This document shows positions 18,945 through 29,100 of a DNA stretch of 64,000 bases, piece after piece. The position numbers and the translations under genes are program-made. The stretch lies in the NCBI RefSeq assembly GCF_041320665.1, contig NZ_CP166730.1:4588001-4652000 (forward strand), given 5' to 3'. Below the pieces are notes generated by a model. That model ran no database searches. It was not told the origin of the DNA and worked only from the letters and a program-made list of their open reading frames with translations. Source of the stretch: Comamonas sp. GB3 AK4-5 (GTDB lineage: Bacteria > Pseudomonadota > Gammaproteobacteria > Burkholderiales > Burkholderiaceae_C). Numbering within the stretch: the first letter of the stretch is position 1; each line of letters begins with the position of its first letter.

Positions 18945-19037
18945 CGCCCAGACAGCGCTTCAGGCGCGGCGTGCGTCCGCAGACAGTACTGGGGTACGGC
19001 CAGGGCGCGCAACAAAGCATGAAGCGCTGTATGGGCG
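18945..19037. repeat. Interspersed repeat family 2, copy 2 (long-stem hairpin)
   Basis: Outer arms CGCCCA-g-ACAGCGCTTCA (18945-18962) and TGAAGCGCTGT-a-TGGGCG (19020-19037): 17 paired bases with one mismatch. The core 18981-19020 matches the copy at 1401-1440. It lies between rbbA and yhhJ, just before the yhhJ start. The stretch 18841-18944 between the two repeats holds nothing recognisable. Confidence 0.75.
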
Positions 19038-19091
19038 CTTCCAAACGAATCACACACCCAAGTCCTTCAACAAAGTATTGGGAGTCCAACC

Positions 19092-20219
19092 ATGCTGCAT
19101 AGTTTGAAAAATATTTGGCGCTTGGGCGTGAAGGAACTGTGGAGCCTGTGGCGCGATCCTGTGATGCTGCTGCTCATCGTCTACACCTTCACGCTGTCGG
19201 TCTACACCGCCGCCACGGCCATGCCGGAGACGCTGCACCACGCACCGATTGCCATCGTCGACCAGGACCAGTCGCCGCTGTCGGCGCGCATTGCCTCGGC
19301 GTTCTATCCGCCGCAGTTCATGCCGCCGCAGATGCTGGACTGGCAGCAGGTGGACCCCGGCATGGATGCCGGCAGCTTCAGCTTTGCATTGACCATTCCC
19401 CCCGGTTTCCAGCGCGATGTGCTGGCCGGCAAAAAAACCGAGCTGCAGCTGAATGTGGACGCCACGCGCATGAGCCAGGCGTTTTCGGGCAGCGGCTATA
19501 TCCAGCAGATCGCGCTGGCCGAGGTCAATGAATTTGTGCAGCGCCACCGCCAGGCCACGGCGCTGCCGGTGGACCTGGAAATCCGCGCGCGCTTCAATCC
19601 CTCGCTGAACAAGATCTGGTTTGGCGGGCTGATGCAGATCATCAACAACGTGACCATGCTGTCCATCATCCTCACCGGCGCGGCCCTGATCCGCGAACGC
19701 GAGCACGGCACCATCGAGCATTTGCTGGTGATGCCGGTCACGCCCACCGAGATCATGCTGGCCAAGGTCTGGTCCATGGGCGCGGTGGTGCTGCTGGCCG
19801 TGGGCGTGTCGCTGAACCTGGTGGTGCGCGGCCTGCTGCAAGTGCCCATCGAGGGCAGCCTGCTGCTGTTCATGGCCGGTGCGGCGCTGTGCCTTTTTGC
19901 CACCACCTCCATGGGCATCTTCATGGCCACGGTGGCGCGCTCCATGCCGCAGTTCGGCCTGCTGATGGTGCTCACCCTGCTGCCGCTGCAGCTGCTGTCG
20001 GGCGGCATGACACCGCGCGAATCCATGCCCCAGCTGGTGCAGGACATCATGCAGCTGGCACCCACCACCCACTTTGTGGAACTGGGCCAGGCCATTCTCT
20101 ACCGCGGTGCCGGCCTGGAAGTGGTGTGGAAGCCCTTCCTGGCACTGGCAGCCATCGGCAGCACGCTGTTTGCGCTGTCGCTGGCGCGCTTTCGCAAAAC
20201 CATCAGCCAGATGGCCTGA
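19092..20219 (+). CDS. yhhJ: ABC-2 type permease (YhhJ type)
   Basis: 375 residues. ABC-2 exporter permease: one N-terminal helix (about residues 18-40), a large periplasmic domain, then five helices from about residue 175 to the end, with REREHGTIEHLLVMPVTP after the second helix as in YhhJ/YhiH permeases. Probably pairs with the permease half of RbbA to export an unknown substrate through the yhiI/OprM-type conduit. It is separated from rbbA by 379 bases that contain two repeat elements, which is unusual for genes normally abutting. Converges on the serine hydrolase gene with 7 bases between stops. Confidence 0.9.
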   Translation: MLHSLKNIWRLGVKELWSLWRDPVMLLLIVYTFTLSVYTAATAMPETLHHAPIAIVDQDQSPLSARIASAFYPPQFMPPQMLDWQQVDPGMDAGSFSFALTIPPGFQRDVLAGKKTELQLNVDATRMSQAFSGSGYIQQIALAEVNEFVQRHRQATALPVDLEIRARFNPSLNKIWFGGLMQIINNVTMLSIILTGAALIREREHGTIEHLLVMPVTPTEIMLAKVWSMGAVVLLAVGVSLNLVVRGLLQVPIEGSLLLFMAGAALCLFATTSMGIFMATVARSMPQFGLLMVLTLLPLQLLSGGMTPRESMPQLVQDIMQLAPTTHFVELGQAILYRGAGLEVVWKPFLALAAIGSTLFALSLARFRKTISQMA

Positions 20220-20226
20220 GCACCGC

Positions 20227-21561
20227 TCACGGCGCCTTGCTGCACCCCATCAAATGCAAGGCCAATGTCTGGTAGGCCGGTAGCGATGTGGCATCGTTGG
20301 CCGCATTGCCGGCCACCGGGTGCGAGGCAAAGCGGGCAATCACCATCTCCGCTTTGGGATCGATGTAAATGGTCTGCCCATGCACACCCCGCGCGGCAAA
20401 AGCGCCATGGCTGTTGTGCGTGACCCACCACATATTCCGGTACGACCAGCCGGGCAGCTGGCTGTATCCGGCCTGGGCAAAAGCGGCCTTGTCACCGCCG
20501 CGCTGAATGTCGGCCACGGCAGCAGCCGGCAGAATGCGTCGGCCCTGGAACACACCACCGTTGCGGACCATTTCGCCAAAGCGTGCCATATCGCGCAGGC
20601 CCAAGTTCAAACCGCCACCGGCAAACGGCGTACCTGTGGAGTCCACGCTCATATAGGCGTCTTGCTCCGCGCCCAGCTTGCTCCAGATGCGCTCGGCCAA
20701 TAGATCGGCCACCGACTGCCCGCTGACCCGCGCCAGCACCCAGCCCAGGGCATCGGTATTGGCCGTGCGGTAGCCAAAGGCCGCGCCATGCATGCCCTGC
20801 GGCTGCACGGTCTGCAAAAACGCGTAATAGCTGCGCGGGCCGGTGTAGTCCACGGGTTTGGGCAGTGGGCTGCCCGCTGCCGCGTGCGCCCAGACTTCGG
20901 CATTCGGGTCGGCATAGTCTTCGCTGAAGCGGATGCCCGTGGTCATGTCCATCAGCTGGCGCACCGTGGCGCTGCCAAAGGCCGAGGCGGCCAGCTCGGG
21001 CACATAGTCGGCCACACGGCGCTCCGGGTCCAGCCGGCCTTCGGCCACCAGCATGGCGGCCAGCGTGCCAATAAAGGACTTGGTCACCGACATGGCTGCG
21101 TGCTGGCCTTCGGGCTTGAGCACGCCAAAGTAGCGCTCATACACCACCTTGCCGCGGTGCAGCACCACAATGCCATCGGTGTAATTGGCCGCCAGCGACT
21201 GCTGCCAGCTCATGGGTTGACCGGAGCCCAGGGGCTGAAACTGCAGCGCATCGATATCGCTGCGCAGTGCGCGCGGCAGTGCTGCGGGGACACCCAGCCC
21301 GCGCGAGACATTCACCGTCGGCATCAATTGGCGAAAGTGCGCCACGCTCCAGCGCAGCGCCGGAAAGCGGAAGTACGAACCATCGTCAAACCGCAGCATG
21401 CGATCGGGCGACGGTGGCGAGCCCACCATCCAGCCCAACTTGGCGGGGTCGCTGGCAGCAGCATCGGGGTAAGTGGCCACCGGCGTGGCCGCCCATGCAG
21501 CCGGTGTCGCAAACAAAGCGGCCACACAGGCTGTGGCAGCACAACAGGTTTTGAGGCGCAT
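20227..21561 (-). CDS. Serine hydrolase, class C beta-lactamase fold, 6-aminohexanoate-dimer hydrolase-like
   Basis: 444 residues from the ATG at 21561, which gives a clear cleavable signal peptide ending in AAWA. The beta-lactamase/transpeptidase fold shows the SxxK motif as SVTKS, a Tyr motif YRTAN, and the neighbouring text RQLMDMTTGIRFSEDYADPNAEVW, which resembles nylon-oligomer hydrolase NylB and related secreted esterases. A periplasmic amidase or esterase is likely; the true substrate is not known. A long N-terminal segment of about 130 residues precedes the catalytic fold. The following 79 bases before the transporter operon show no terminator. Confidence 0.87.
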   Translation of the reverse strand: MRLKTCCAATACVAALFATPAAWAATPVATYPDAAASDPAKLGWMVGSPPSPDRMLRFDDGSYFRFPALRWSVAHFRQLMPTVNVSRGLGVPAALPRALRSDIDALQFQPLGSGQPMSWQQSLAANYTDGIVVLHRGKVVYERYFGVLKPEGQHAAMSVTKSFIGTLAAMLVAEGRLDPERRVADYVPELAASAFGSATVRQLMDMTTGIRFSEDYADPNAEVWAHAAAGSPLPKPVDYTGPRSYYAFLQTVQPQGMHGAAFGYRTANTDALGWVLARVSGQSVADLLAERIWSKLGAEQDAYMSVDSTGTPFAGGGLNLGLRDMARFGEMVRNGGVFQGRRILPAAAVADIQRGGDKAAFAQAGYSQLPGWSYRNMWWVTHNSHGAFAARGVHGQTIYIDPKAEMVIARFASHPVAGNAANDATSLPAYQTLALHLMGCSKAP

Positions 21562-21640
21562 GGCGCGAGACTTTCTCTCGGAGTGACAGCCCTCCATGCT
21601 GCCAGATGAGGCGCCCTCCCAGGGCATTGCTCCGCCGCGC

Positions 21641-22549
21641 TCAGCGCTGCACCCCCCACCTCCGCACCGTCAAACGCTCCAGTTGGTGAAAGCCCAGGGT
21701 CTCCACCGCCAGGCCGATGGCGATCACGGTGAGCAAGCCGGCAAACACCTTGTCGGTATAGAGCTCGTTGCGGTTCTGGAAGATGTACCAGCCCAGGCCG
21801 CCCTTGCCGGATGAGGCGCCAAACACCAGCTCGGCCGCGATCAGCGTGCGCCAGGCAAAGGCCCAGGCAATCTTGAGCCCCGAAAGAATCGCCGGCAGGG
21901 CAGCGGGGATCAGAATCTGCAGCACATAGCGCACACCGCTGAGGCCGTAGTTGCGCCCGGCCATGCGCAGGGTCTCGGGCACGGCCTGAAAGCCGGCATA
22001 GGTGTTCAGCGCCAGCGGCCACAGCACCGAGTGCACCAGCACCAACAGCAAGCTGCCCTGGCCCAGGCCAAACCACAGCAGGGCCAGCGGCAGCAGGGCA
22101 ATGGCGGGCAGCGGGTTGAACATGCTGGTCAGCGTGGTCAAGAGATCGCGGCCCAGCTGGGTGGACACGGCCAGTGTGGTCAGCAGCAGCGCCGCCGCAA
22201 TGCCCAGCAGATAGCCCTGGGCCAGCACGGCCAGCGAGGTGGCGGTCTTGCGCCACAGCTCGCCGCTGGCCCAGTCCTCTACCAGCGCACGCAGGGTGGC
22301 GGTGAAGCTGGGCAGCAGCAAATCATTGTCCTGCCACAGCGCCAGGGCCTGCCAGGCCGCAGCCAGCAGGGCCAGAATCAGCACGCGGCGCACGGCAGCC
22401 AGACCCCACAGCCGGGAGAGCCAGGGCAGAGGTTGATGGGGGGCGATGCGACCCAGCGGCGGCAGCGCGTTTTCGTACTCGGGCCGCACCGGCGGTTGCG
22501 CAATGGCCGTGGCGGCAAGCGGGGAAGGCGTGACAGTGGTCAAGGACAT
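21641..22549 (-). CDS. ABC transporter permease, nitrate/sulfonate/taurine type
   Basis: 302 residues from the ATG at 22549, 7 bases after the ATPase stop. Six predicted helices with the EAA loop text VPETLRMAGRNYGLSGVRYV and PAALPAILSGLKIAWAFAWR, as in SsuC/TauC. About 50 residues of Pro-rich cytoplasmic extension precede the first helix. Moves its ligand across the inner membrane together with the ATPase and binding protein upstream in the same operon. Confidence 0.92.
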   Translation of the reverse strand: MSLTTVTPSPLAATAIAQPPVRPEYENALPPLGRIAPHQPLPWLSRLWGLAAVRRVLILALLAAAWQALALWQDNDLLLPSFTATLRALVEDWASGELWRKTATSLAVLAQGYLLGIAAALLLTTLAVSTQLGRDLLTTLTSMFNPLPAIALLPLALLWFGLGQGSLLLVLVHSVLWPLALNTYAGFQAVPETLRMAGRNYGLSGVRYVLQILIPAALPAILSGLKIAWAFAWRTLIAAELVFGASSGKGGLGWYIFQNRNELYTDKVFAGLLTVIAIGLAVETLGFHQLERLTVRRWGVQR

Positions 22550-22556
22550 GGGCGGC

Positions 22557-23663
22557 TCACAAAGTGATGGGTATGCTGGCCCAGGCCGGGGGCGCAGAGG
22601 CAGCCGCCTCCCGCTGTGCCGGGCTCTGGGGCGAGGCAGGCTCTGCCGCAGCAGCCGCAGAGTCCGGTACCGCTGACTCTGCGGCCGGCTCGAACAGCAG
22701 GCGGTGAATGCGCTGGGCCGTGGCCTGAAAGGCGGCACCGCCCTGGCTGGCCAGATCAAAGTCATGGCTGTTGACCTCGGCCCGCACGCGGCCCGGATGG
22801 GGCGAGAGAATGGCAATGCGGTTGCCCACCACCAGCGCCTCTTCGATGGAATGGGTGACAAACACCAGGGTGAAGCGCAGCTCCTCCCACAGCGCCAGCA
22901 ACTCTTCCTGCATGTGGCGGCGGGTCAGCGCGTCCAGCGCGGCAAAAGGCTCGTCCATCAGCAACACACGCGGCTGCATGGCCAGTGCGCGGGCAATGGC
23001 CACACGCTGCTTCATGCCGCCGGAAAGCTGGTGCGGGTGCGCCTGGGCAAACTGCGCCAGCCCCACCTTGGCAATCATGGCGTCGGCCCGCTCGCCTGCA
23101 GCCTTGCGGCCCAGCTGGCCCGACGCCAGCAGCGGAAACATCACGTTCTCACGCACCGTCTTCCACGGCGGCAGCTGGTCAAACTCCTGGAACACCACCA
23201 CCCGGTCCGGCCCCGGACCATGGACGGGCTGGCCGCCCAGCAGGATCTGGCCTTCGGCAGGCTGCAGAAAACCGCCCAAGGCCTTGAGCAGACTGCTCTT
23301 GCCGCAACCCGATGCGCCCAGCAGCACAAAACGGTCGCCCTCGAACACCTCCAGGCTGACCCGTTGCGTAGCCCGCACCTGCTGGCTGGCCGTGGCATAG
23401 ACCAGGCTGACGTTTTGCAGCTGCAGCAGGGGGACCGCAGTGGTGGTTGGCGCAGCGTCATTGGCGCTTATTGCTCCAGGTATGGGAGCGCCGAATGCTT
23501 TATCCCCTAGCTTTACATGCTGTTTTTTCAGCCGTTCGATGCGCTGTGGCGCCAGGGGCGTGGCTTCGAACGTGTGCAACGCGTCCGGGCCTTCCCATTC
23601 GGCCGCCAATTGTTGAAAAAAACGCTGGCGAATACCGGCGGCAACGGGGGCAAAGCGAGGCAT
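22557..23663 (-). CDS. ABC transporter ATP-binding protein, nitrate/sulfonate/taurine type
   Basis: 368 residues from the ATG at 23663, which has AAAGGAG 7 bases upstream. The ATPase shows Walker A GASGCGKSS, Q-loop VFQEFDQLPPWKT, signature LSGGMKQR, Walker B VLLMDEPFAALDA and the switch His in VTHSIEEA, very like SsuB/TauB. Family members are usually about 260 residues; this one has about 80 extra N-terminal residues and an Ala/Ser/Pro-rich C-terminal tail of about 45. The N-terminal extension includes text resembling SBP-operon partners but no domain was recognised. Confidence 0.92.
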   Translation of the reverse strand: MPRFAPVAAGIRQRFFQQLAAEWEGPDALHTFEATPLAPQRIERLKKQHVKLGDKAFGAPIPGAISANDAAPTTTAVPLLQLQNVSLVYATASQQVRATQRVSLEVFEGDRFVLLGASGCGKSSLLKALGGFLQPAEGQILLGGQPVHGPGPDRVVVFQEFDQLPPWKTVRENVMFPLLASGQLGRKAAGERADAMIAKVGLAQFAQAHPHQLSGGMKQRVAIARALAMQPRVLLMDEPFAALDALTRRHMQEELLALWEELRFTLVFVTHSIEEALVVGNRIAILSPHPGRVRAEVNSHDFDLASQGGAAFQATAQRIHRLLFEPAAESAVPDSAAAAAEPASPQSPAQREAAASAPPAWASIPITL

Positions 23664-23689
23664 CAAAAGCTCCTTTCTTGCGTGGGGGA

Positions 23690-24745
23690 TCAATTCCCGC
23701 CCGCTACACGTGGGTCGTCAAAAAAGTAGTCCGAGATTTGTGTGGGTGTGGCCTTGATGGCACCCACGCGCTGCATGAACTGGCCCAGCGCCAGCGTGTT
23801 CTGCGGCTGCACCTTGAACTGCACCTGCGGGTTGCGAATCACCTGCAACAGCAGCTTGCGGTCCACATTGCTGTGGTTGACCTTGAGATAGATGTCGGCG
23901 GCCTGCTCAGGCTGTGCGGCCACAAAGCGTGCGGCCTCGTCCAGCGCATCGACAAAGGCGCGGTAGGTCTTGGGGCTGTCGTTTTTGAACTTCTCGGTGG
24001 CGTAGAGCACGGTGCTGGAAGCCGGCCCCCCTTGCACGTCATACGAATTGAGCACGATATGGGCCTGCGGGTTGCCGGCCAGCTCCTGCTCCTGAAACGG
24101 TGGGTTGCCGAAATGGCCGGTGATCTCGGTGCCGCCCTTGATGATGGCGGCCGTGGCCTCAGGGTGGGGAATGGCCACCTGCAGCTTGTCCAGCTTGTTG
24201 AACTGGGCCTCGCCCCACAACTTGGCCGAGGCGAACTGCAGAATGCGCGACTGCACCGACACGCCCACGGCGGGCAGGGCAATGCGGTCCTTGTCCGTGA
24301 AGTCGGCAATGGTCTTCACCGCCGGGTTGTTGCTCACCAGGTAGTAGGGAAAGTTGCCCAGCGAGGCCACGCCCTTGACGTTTTGCCTGCCCTTGGTGCG
24401 GTCCCAAATCGTGAACAGCGGGCCCACGCCGGCACCGGCAATATCGATGCTGCCGGACAGCAGCGCGTCATTCACGGCCGGGCCACCGGAGAGCTTGACG
24501 AAGTCCACCTGGATGTCCACGCCCTGGGTCTTGCCGTGCTTTTCGATCAGCTTTTGCTCTTGGGCCACATTCAGCAGCAAATAGACAATGCCGAACTGCT
24601 GGGCAATGCGCAGCTGGCCCTCCTTGGCCTGGGCCGTGCTGGCTGCCAGGCCGGCCGCCAGCATGGCCCAGGCCAAGGCGCCGGTGAGGCGGCGGCGCAG
24701 AGGTGAGCGCGGAGTGCGGGGTGAGATGAAAGCAGTTGGTGTCAT
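23690..24745 (-). CDS. Periplasmic substrate-binding protein, sulfonate/taurine type
   Basis: 351 residues from the ATG at 24745, with a Sec signal ending in STAQA after an Arg-rich start. A NMT1/SsuA-type two-lobed binding protein: LRIAQQFGIVYLLLNVAQ at the start of the mature form, SGGPAVNDALLSGSIDIA and VSNNPAVKTIADFTDKDRIA in the ligand lobes. It feeds the permease and ATPase encoded 26 and fewer bases downstream. Ligand is probably an organosulfur or related anion because a TauD-type enzyme is upstream in the same operon; nitrate or a thiamine precursor is less likely. Confidence 0.9.
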   Translation of the reverse strand: MTPTAFISPRTPRSPLRRRLTGALAWAMLAAGLAASTAQAKEGQLRIAQQFGIVYLLLNVAQEQKLIEKHGKTQGVDIQVDFVKLSGGPAVNDALLSGSIDIAGAGVGPLFTIWDRTKGRQNVKGVASLGNFPYYLVSNNPAVKTIADFTDKDRIALPAVGVSVQSRILQFASAKLWGEAQFNKLDKLQVAIPHPEATAAIIKGGTEITGHFGNPPFQEQELAGNPQAHIVLNSYDVQGGPASSTVLYATEKFKNDSPKTYRAFVDALDEAARFVAAQPEQAADIYLKVNHSNVDRKLLLQVIRNPQVQFKVQPQNTLALGQFMQRVGAIKATPTQISDYFFDDPRVAGGN

Positions 24746-24808
24746 GCGCAGGTCCAAAAAAGGGGGAAGGCTTTTGCCAAAAATTTCAGGCAAAACAGCC
24801 CCTAGAGC

Positions 24809-24855
24809 CCACTGCAAAAGCAGTGGAAGCTATCAATTTCAAAGCAATAAAGATC
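24809..24855. repeat. Hairpin plus family-3 short motif
   Basis: CCACTGC/GCAGTGG (24809-24826) with an AAAA loop, followed by AAGCTATCAATTTCAAAGC. The GCTATCAA text recalls the motifs at 498-513 and 50862-50876. It lies between the dioxygenase stop and the binding-protein start inside the operon. Weak family assignment. Confidence 0.35.
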
Positions 24856-24870
24856 CGTCAGCGGAAGGAA

Positions 24871-25812
24871 TCAGGCCAGGGGCGTATCGCCTTCGACCGT
24901 GGTGCGATAGAGCCTGCGGCGCAGATGCGCCGGCGTGCCGGCCGCCAGGTGCAGCACCGAGCGGTTGTCCCAAAACACCATGTCGTACGGCTGCCACTGG
25001 TGGCGGTAGACGAATTGCGGCTGCACGCTGTGGGCAAACAGCTGGTCCAGCAGATCGCGGCTTTCATCACCGGGCAGGCCCAGGATGCGGCTGGTGAAAT
25101 GCTCGCTGACAAACAGCGCCTTGCGGCCATTGCCCGGGTGGGTAGTGACCACGGGGTGTACGGTGGGCCGGACCTCGTCGATCTGCGACTGGGTCAGCGC
25201 CGGGCGCCAGGGGCTCTTGGCACGCAGCGTCTCGTAATGCAGCAAATAGCTGTGCTCGGCCTGCAGGCCGACCAGCTGTTTTTTCAGCGCCTCGGGCAGG
25301 GCGTCGTAGGCTGCATGCTGGTCGGCAAACAAGGTGTCGCCGCCCTCGCTGGGCAGCTCCTGGGCATGGAGCAAGCTGCCCAGCGAAGGCTTTTCCTTGT
25401 ACGAGAGATCGGAATGCCAGAGCTGCCCCGCATCGCCCAGCCCCTCGGGCTGGCCTTGTGCATTGCGCACATTCGAAACCTGCAGGATTTCCGGATGGCC
25501 TTGAAGCTGAAACTGGCGCAGCACATGGATTTGCAGCGGCCCCCAGCGGCGGCTGAAAGCGACCTGCTGCGCCGGCGTGATGCGCTGGTCGCGGAACACC
25601 AGCACATGATGCTGCCAATGCGCCCGCTGCAGGCGATTGAAGTCGGCATCAGACAGTGGTCGGGACAAATCCAGCCCCAGCACCTGTGCCCCCAAATCCC
25701 CGGCCGCGCCGGGAACGGGCCGGATCACAAAATCTTGCGCACCTGCCGCCCCCTGTGCGGGCTGCAGACGGGCATTGCGAGAAAAATCGTAGGTGGCGAG
25801 AACGGCAGACAT
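24871..25812 (-). CDS. TauD/TfdA-family 2-oxoglutarate/Fe(II) dioxygenase
   Basis: 313 residues from the ATG at 25812, with AAGGAAG upstream. Couples 2-oxoglutarate decarboxylation to hydroxylation of a substrate; in TauD this releases sulfite from taurine. The iron facial triad is visible as HSD in GQLWHSDLSYKE and the distal His in RSVLHLAAG; the 2-oxoglutarate-binding Arg lies in RRRLYRTTVEG near the C-terminus. First gene of the leftward operon dioxygenase-binding protein-ATPase-permease, which points to uptake and oxidation of a sulfonate or sulfate ester. The exact substrate is inference. Confidence 0.92.
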   Translation of the reverse strand: MSAVLATYDFSRNARLQPAQGAAGAQDFVIRPVPGAAGDLGAQVLGLDLSRPLSDADFNRLQRAHWQHHVLVFRDQRITPAQQVAFSRRWGPLQIHVLRQFQLQGHPEILQVSNVRNAQGQPEGLGDAGQLWHSDLSYKEKPSLGSLLHAQELPSEGGDTLFADQHAAYDALPEALKKQLVGLQAEHSYLLHYETLRAKSPWRPALTQSQIDEVRPTVHPVVTTHPGNGRKALFVSEHFTSRILGLPGDESRDLLDQLFAHSVQPQFVYRHQWQPYDMVFWDNRSVLHLAAGTPAHLRRRLYRTTVEGDTPLA

Positions 25813-26123
25813 GGCGGACTTCCTTTTTTTCTGGCGCTCGTATGCGCTTGGAGGCCAGTCTAGGAAGCCGCCGTTCTTCTGAGAACGAATAATTTTCGAC
25901 TTGCTTATGCAGCAATCATCTTTGCTCCGTCTCCCCTGCGAAGTGCAGGGAAAAGAAGGATTCAGAGTGTGAGCACACCATTGGCTTGCAGCAGAGCAAG
26001 CACCACGGACAGTTACGCGTTTTAAACACGGAAGCACAAGCCGCAGCCCGTCCGTGGAAGCATGCCAAGTTCGGCGCCAAGCGGTACGCCATCTTGCGCA
26101 CATCTACGGTCTCATCGCTTCCT
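25813..26123. promoter_or_regulatory. Divergent intergenic region between the sulfonate-type operon and vgrG
   Basis: Holds the promoter of the leftward dioxygenase operon and possibly that of vgrG. The AT-rich palindrome CGAATAATTTTCG (25886-25898) sits about 75 bases before the dioxygenase ATG and is the best candidate for a regulator site. An in-frame extension of vgrG back to 25986 is open but has no family resemblance and no ribosome site. Confidence 0.4.
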
Positions 26124-29100
26124 ATGCTTACTGCCTATTCCGCTGACCTTGCCAGCCTGCTCACCCCCGTCACCCTCAGCGCCGACGCCCGCCTGTACCG
26201 CGTGGAACTGGCTCCCGGCCGTTCAGATTCCACAGCAGCCCAAACCATGGTGCAAGCCCTGCAGCCCGAGGCCTGGATTGCACGCGAAGCGCTGAGCGAG
26301 ATCGGTGAGATACGTCTGCTGTGCCTGAGCTTAGAGGCCGATTTGGTGCTGGACGATCTGCTCGGCCAAGGCCTGCTGCTGCACACGGTCTGCGCGGACG
26401 GCAGCCTTTACACCCGCAGCGGCTTGGTGCGCCTGGCCGAGCGCCTGGATGCACAAGGCGGCCTGGCACGCTACCGTTTTACCCTCGCTCCCTGGCTGTG
26501 GCTGGCCACCCAGCAAGGGCGCAGCCAGATCTTTCAAGACCGGTCGCTGGCAGACATCATCGAGCAGCTCCTCGCGCCCTATGCGGCCCAAGGTGCGGTC
26601 TGGCGCTGCAGCAGCGATGCCAGCGCCCTGCTGCAGCAAATCCCTGCCCGCAGCTACTGCACCCAGTGGCGTGAGAGCGACTACGCCTTCCTGTCCCGTC
26701 TGCTGTCCGAAGAAGGCCTGGGCTGGCGCGTTCAACCTCAGCCCGAAGCCGCCTGGGGCCACGAGATCGTCATCTTTGCCGACAGTACCCAGGACAGCGC
26801 AACCCCGCAGAGCCAGGCCTCGCCCGCACGCTTTCACCGCCAGGATGCGCAAGAGACGGATGACGCCGTGCAGGCCCTGGCACGCCGCAGCCGCATGGGT
26901 GCCTCCAGCGTCAGCGTGGCCATCTGGAACCCCGATGCCCGCAGCCTGCACGAGGCCAGCACCCAGGTACGCACACCGGCGGCCCATGCACCACGGCTGG
27001 CATACGACCATTTGCTCGGCCAGGATGACCACAGCAAAGCCCTGGAAGGCAGCCGCGCGGTAGAGCGCAGCGCACAGCGTTTGATCGAAGGCATAGAAGC
27101 CCACAGCGATACATTTTTAGGCCACTCCAGCCTGCGCAGCGCCCACTACGGCACCCGGTTGACCGTGCAAGAGGCTCCCGCCCTGGGCCTGTCCTCGGAG
27201 TCCAGCAGTGCCGAAGTCGCCCTGCTGCTGGATGCCCTGGAGCAAGTCGGCTTCAACGATCTGCCCACGGGCAGTGTGCAAGCCATAGAGGCCAGCCTGG
27301 GCAGGCCTGAAGACCACCTCTGGTTCGATACGGCCCCTGCCGCCCCTGATATCCAAGCGTCCTCCCTTGGCGTCAGCGATCTCGCGCCTGTTTCCGTTTC
27401 CGAAACCCCAGCGGCAGACAGCAAGACCTGGGAGAGCCGCTTTTGGGAAGGCGATCAAGCACCTCTGGCGCCGGATTTCTCCGCTGTGCTGATCGCCTCC
27501 TTCACCACCACCCAAGGCGGCCACAAGCCCAGGCCCGAACCCACGCTGATCGCAGCCGCCCGTGCCCATGGCTATGCCAATCGCTTCCGGGCCAGCCAAG
27601 CCGCCCTGCCCTGGCGCCCGCCATTGCTCCAGCCGCAGCCCAGCGCACCCAGCAGCTTTATGGCCAACCGCCCCCAGGTTTTCGGGGTGCACAGCGCCAT
27701 CGTCGTAGGCCCCGATGGCAACCCCCAGGCCAATGGCGCCGACGAGATCTACACCAATGCCCGGGGCGATGTGCGCCTGCGTTTCCACTGGCAGGGCGAG
27801 CAGGTGCAGCAGCAAGACAGCAATCCCCGTCCCGACAACCGCAGCACCCGCTGGGTGCGCGTCGCGCAGCGCCAGGCCGGCCCCGGCCTGGGCTGGCAAT
27901 GGCTGCCACGCATAGGCCAGGAGGTCTTGGTCAAATTCACCGATGGCGACCCTGACCAGCCCATCGTCATCTCTGCCCTCTACAACGGCCAGGGTGCGGG
28001 TGGCATCACGCCCACACCCGGCGGTCAAGCCGCGGCGGACAACGACAACAGCCTGTTTGCCCAGGCCCATGACGGCATGGTCAGCGCCCAGCACAATCTG
28101 GCCGCAGGCCTGGGTGGCGGCCACGCCCCCGCATGGCATGCGGCCTCGCCCCAGCCCGAAGGCCACCGCAATGCCACGGCACTGTGGGGCTTCAAATCCA
28201 AAGAGTTGGGCGGCAGCGGTCACAACCAGCTGGTGTTTGACGACAGCGACCAACAGCTGCGTGTGCAGCTGGCCAGCAGCGCCCAGCACTCCCAGCTCAA
28301 TCTGGGCCATGTGATTCACCAGCAGGACAACTACCGCGGCGGCCTGCGCGGCCAGGGCTTTGAGCTGCGCACCGATGGCTATGCCGCAGTCCGGGGCGGC
28401 GCAGGCGTGCTGCTCACCACCTACCATGGCCCTGCCGGTAGCAAGCTCGAGCCCACGGCCGACTTTGCCCCCGGCATGGCCTTGCTCAAGCAACTCAGCA
28501 CGCTCTCAGAAGGGCTGGATCAAGCCGCCGCCACCCACCAAACCGTGCGCCTGCCCGGCCATGCGGGCAGCCACAAGGCCGCAGCCAGCAGCATGGACAG
28601 CGAACATGCCCCGCATGCCGCCATGCTGCGCACGGCCAGCACCCTGGTCAACGCCGACGCCACCGAGCAAGCCCTCAGCCAAGCCAGCGAGAAAGACCCC
28701 AGCACGGGCGACAAGCGCGTGCCCCACACCGGTGACGCTGTGATCGCCGCAGCCGCCCAAGACGGCTTGCTTGCCATTGCCGGCCAGCACATGCAACTGG
28801 TGGCGGGTGAAGACATCAGCCTGGCCGCAGGCGGTGCCATCAACCTGGCTTTGAATGCCCAGGCCAGACTGCACACAGGCCAGGCCATTGGGCTGGTGGC
28901 TGCAGCCGCCAAGGCAGACCATGACGGCACGGGCCTGAGCATCATCGCCGCCCAGGACGCCATCGATGTGCAGGCACAAAGCAGCACGCTGAAGGTTCAA
29001 GCCAAGGAGCAGCTAACGCTGCAAAGCGCCAATGCCGCCGTGGAAATAGCAGCCTCTCGCAAGCTGCGCATCGCCACGGCCCAGGGCGCGGCCATAGAGC

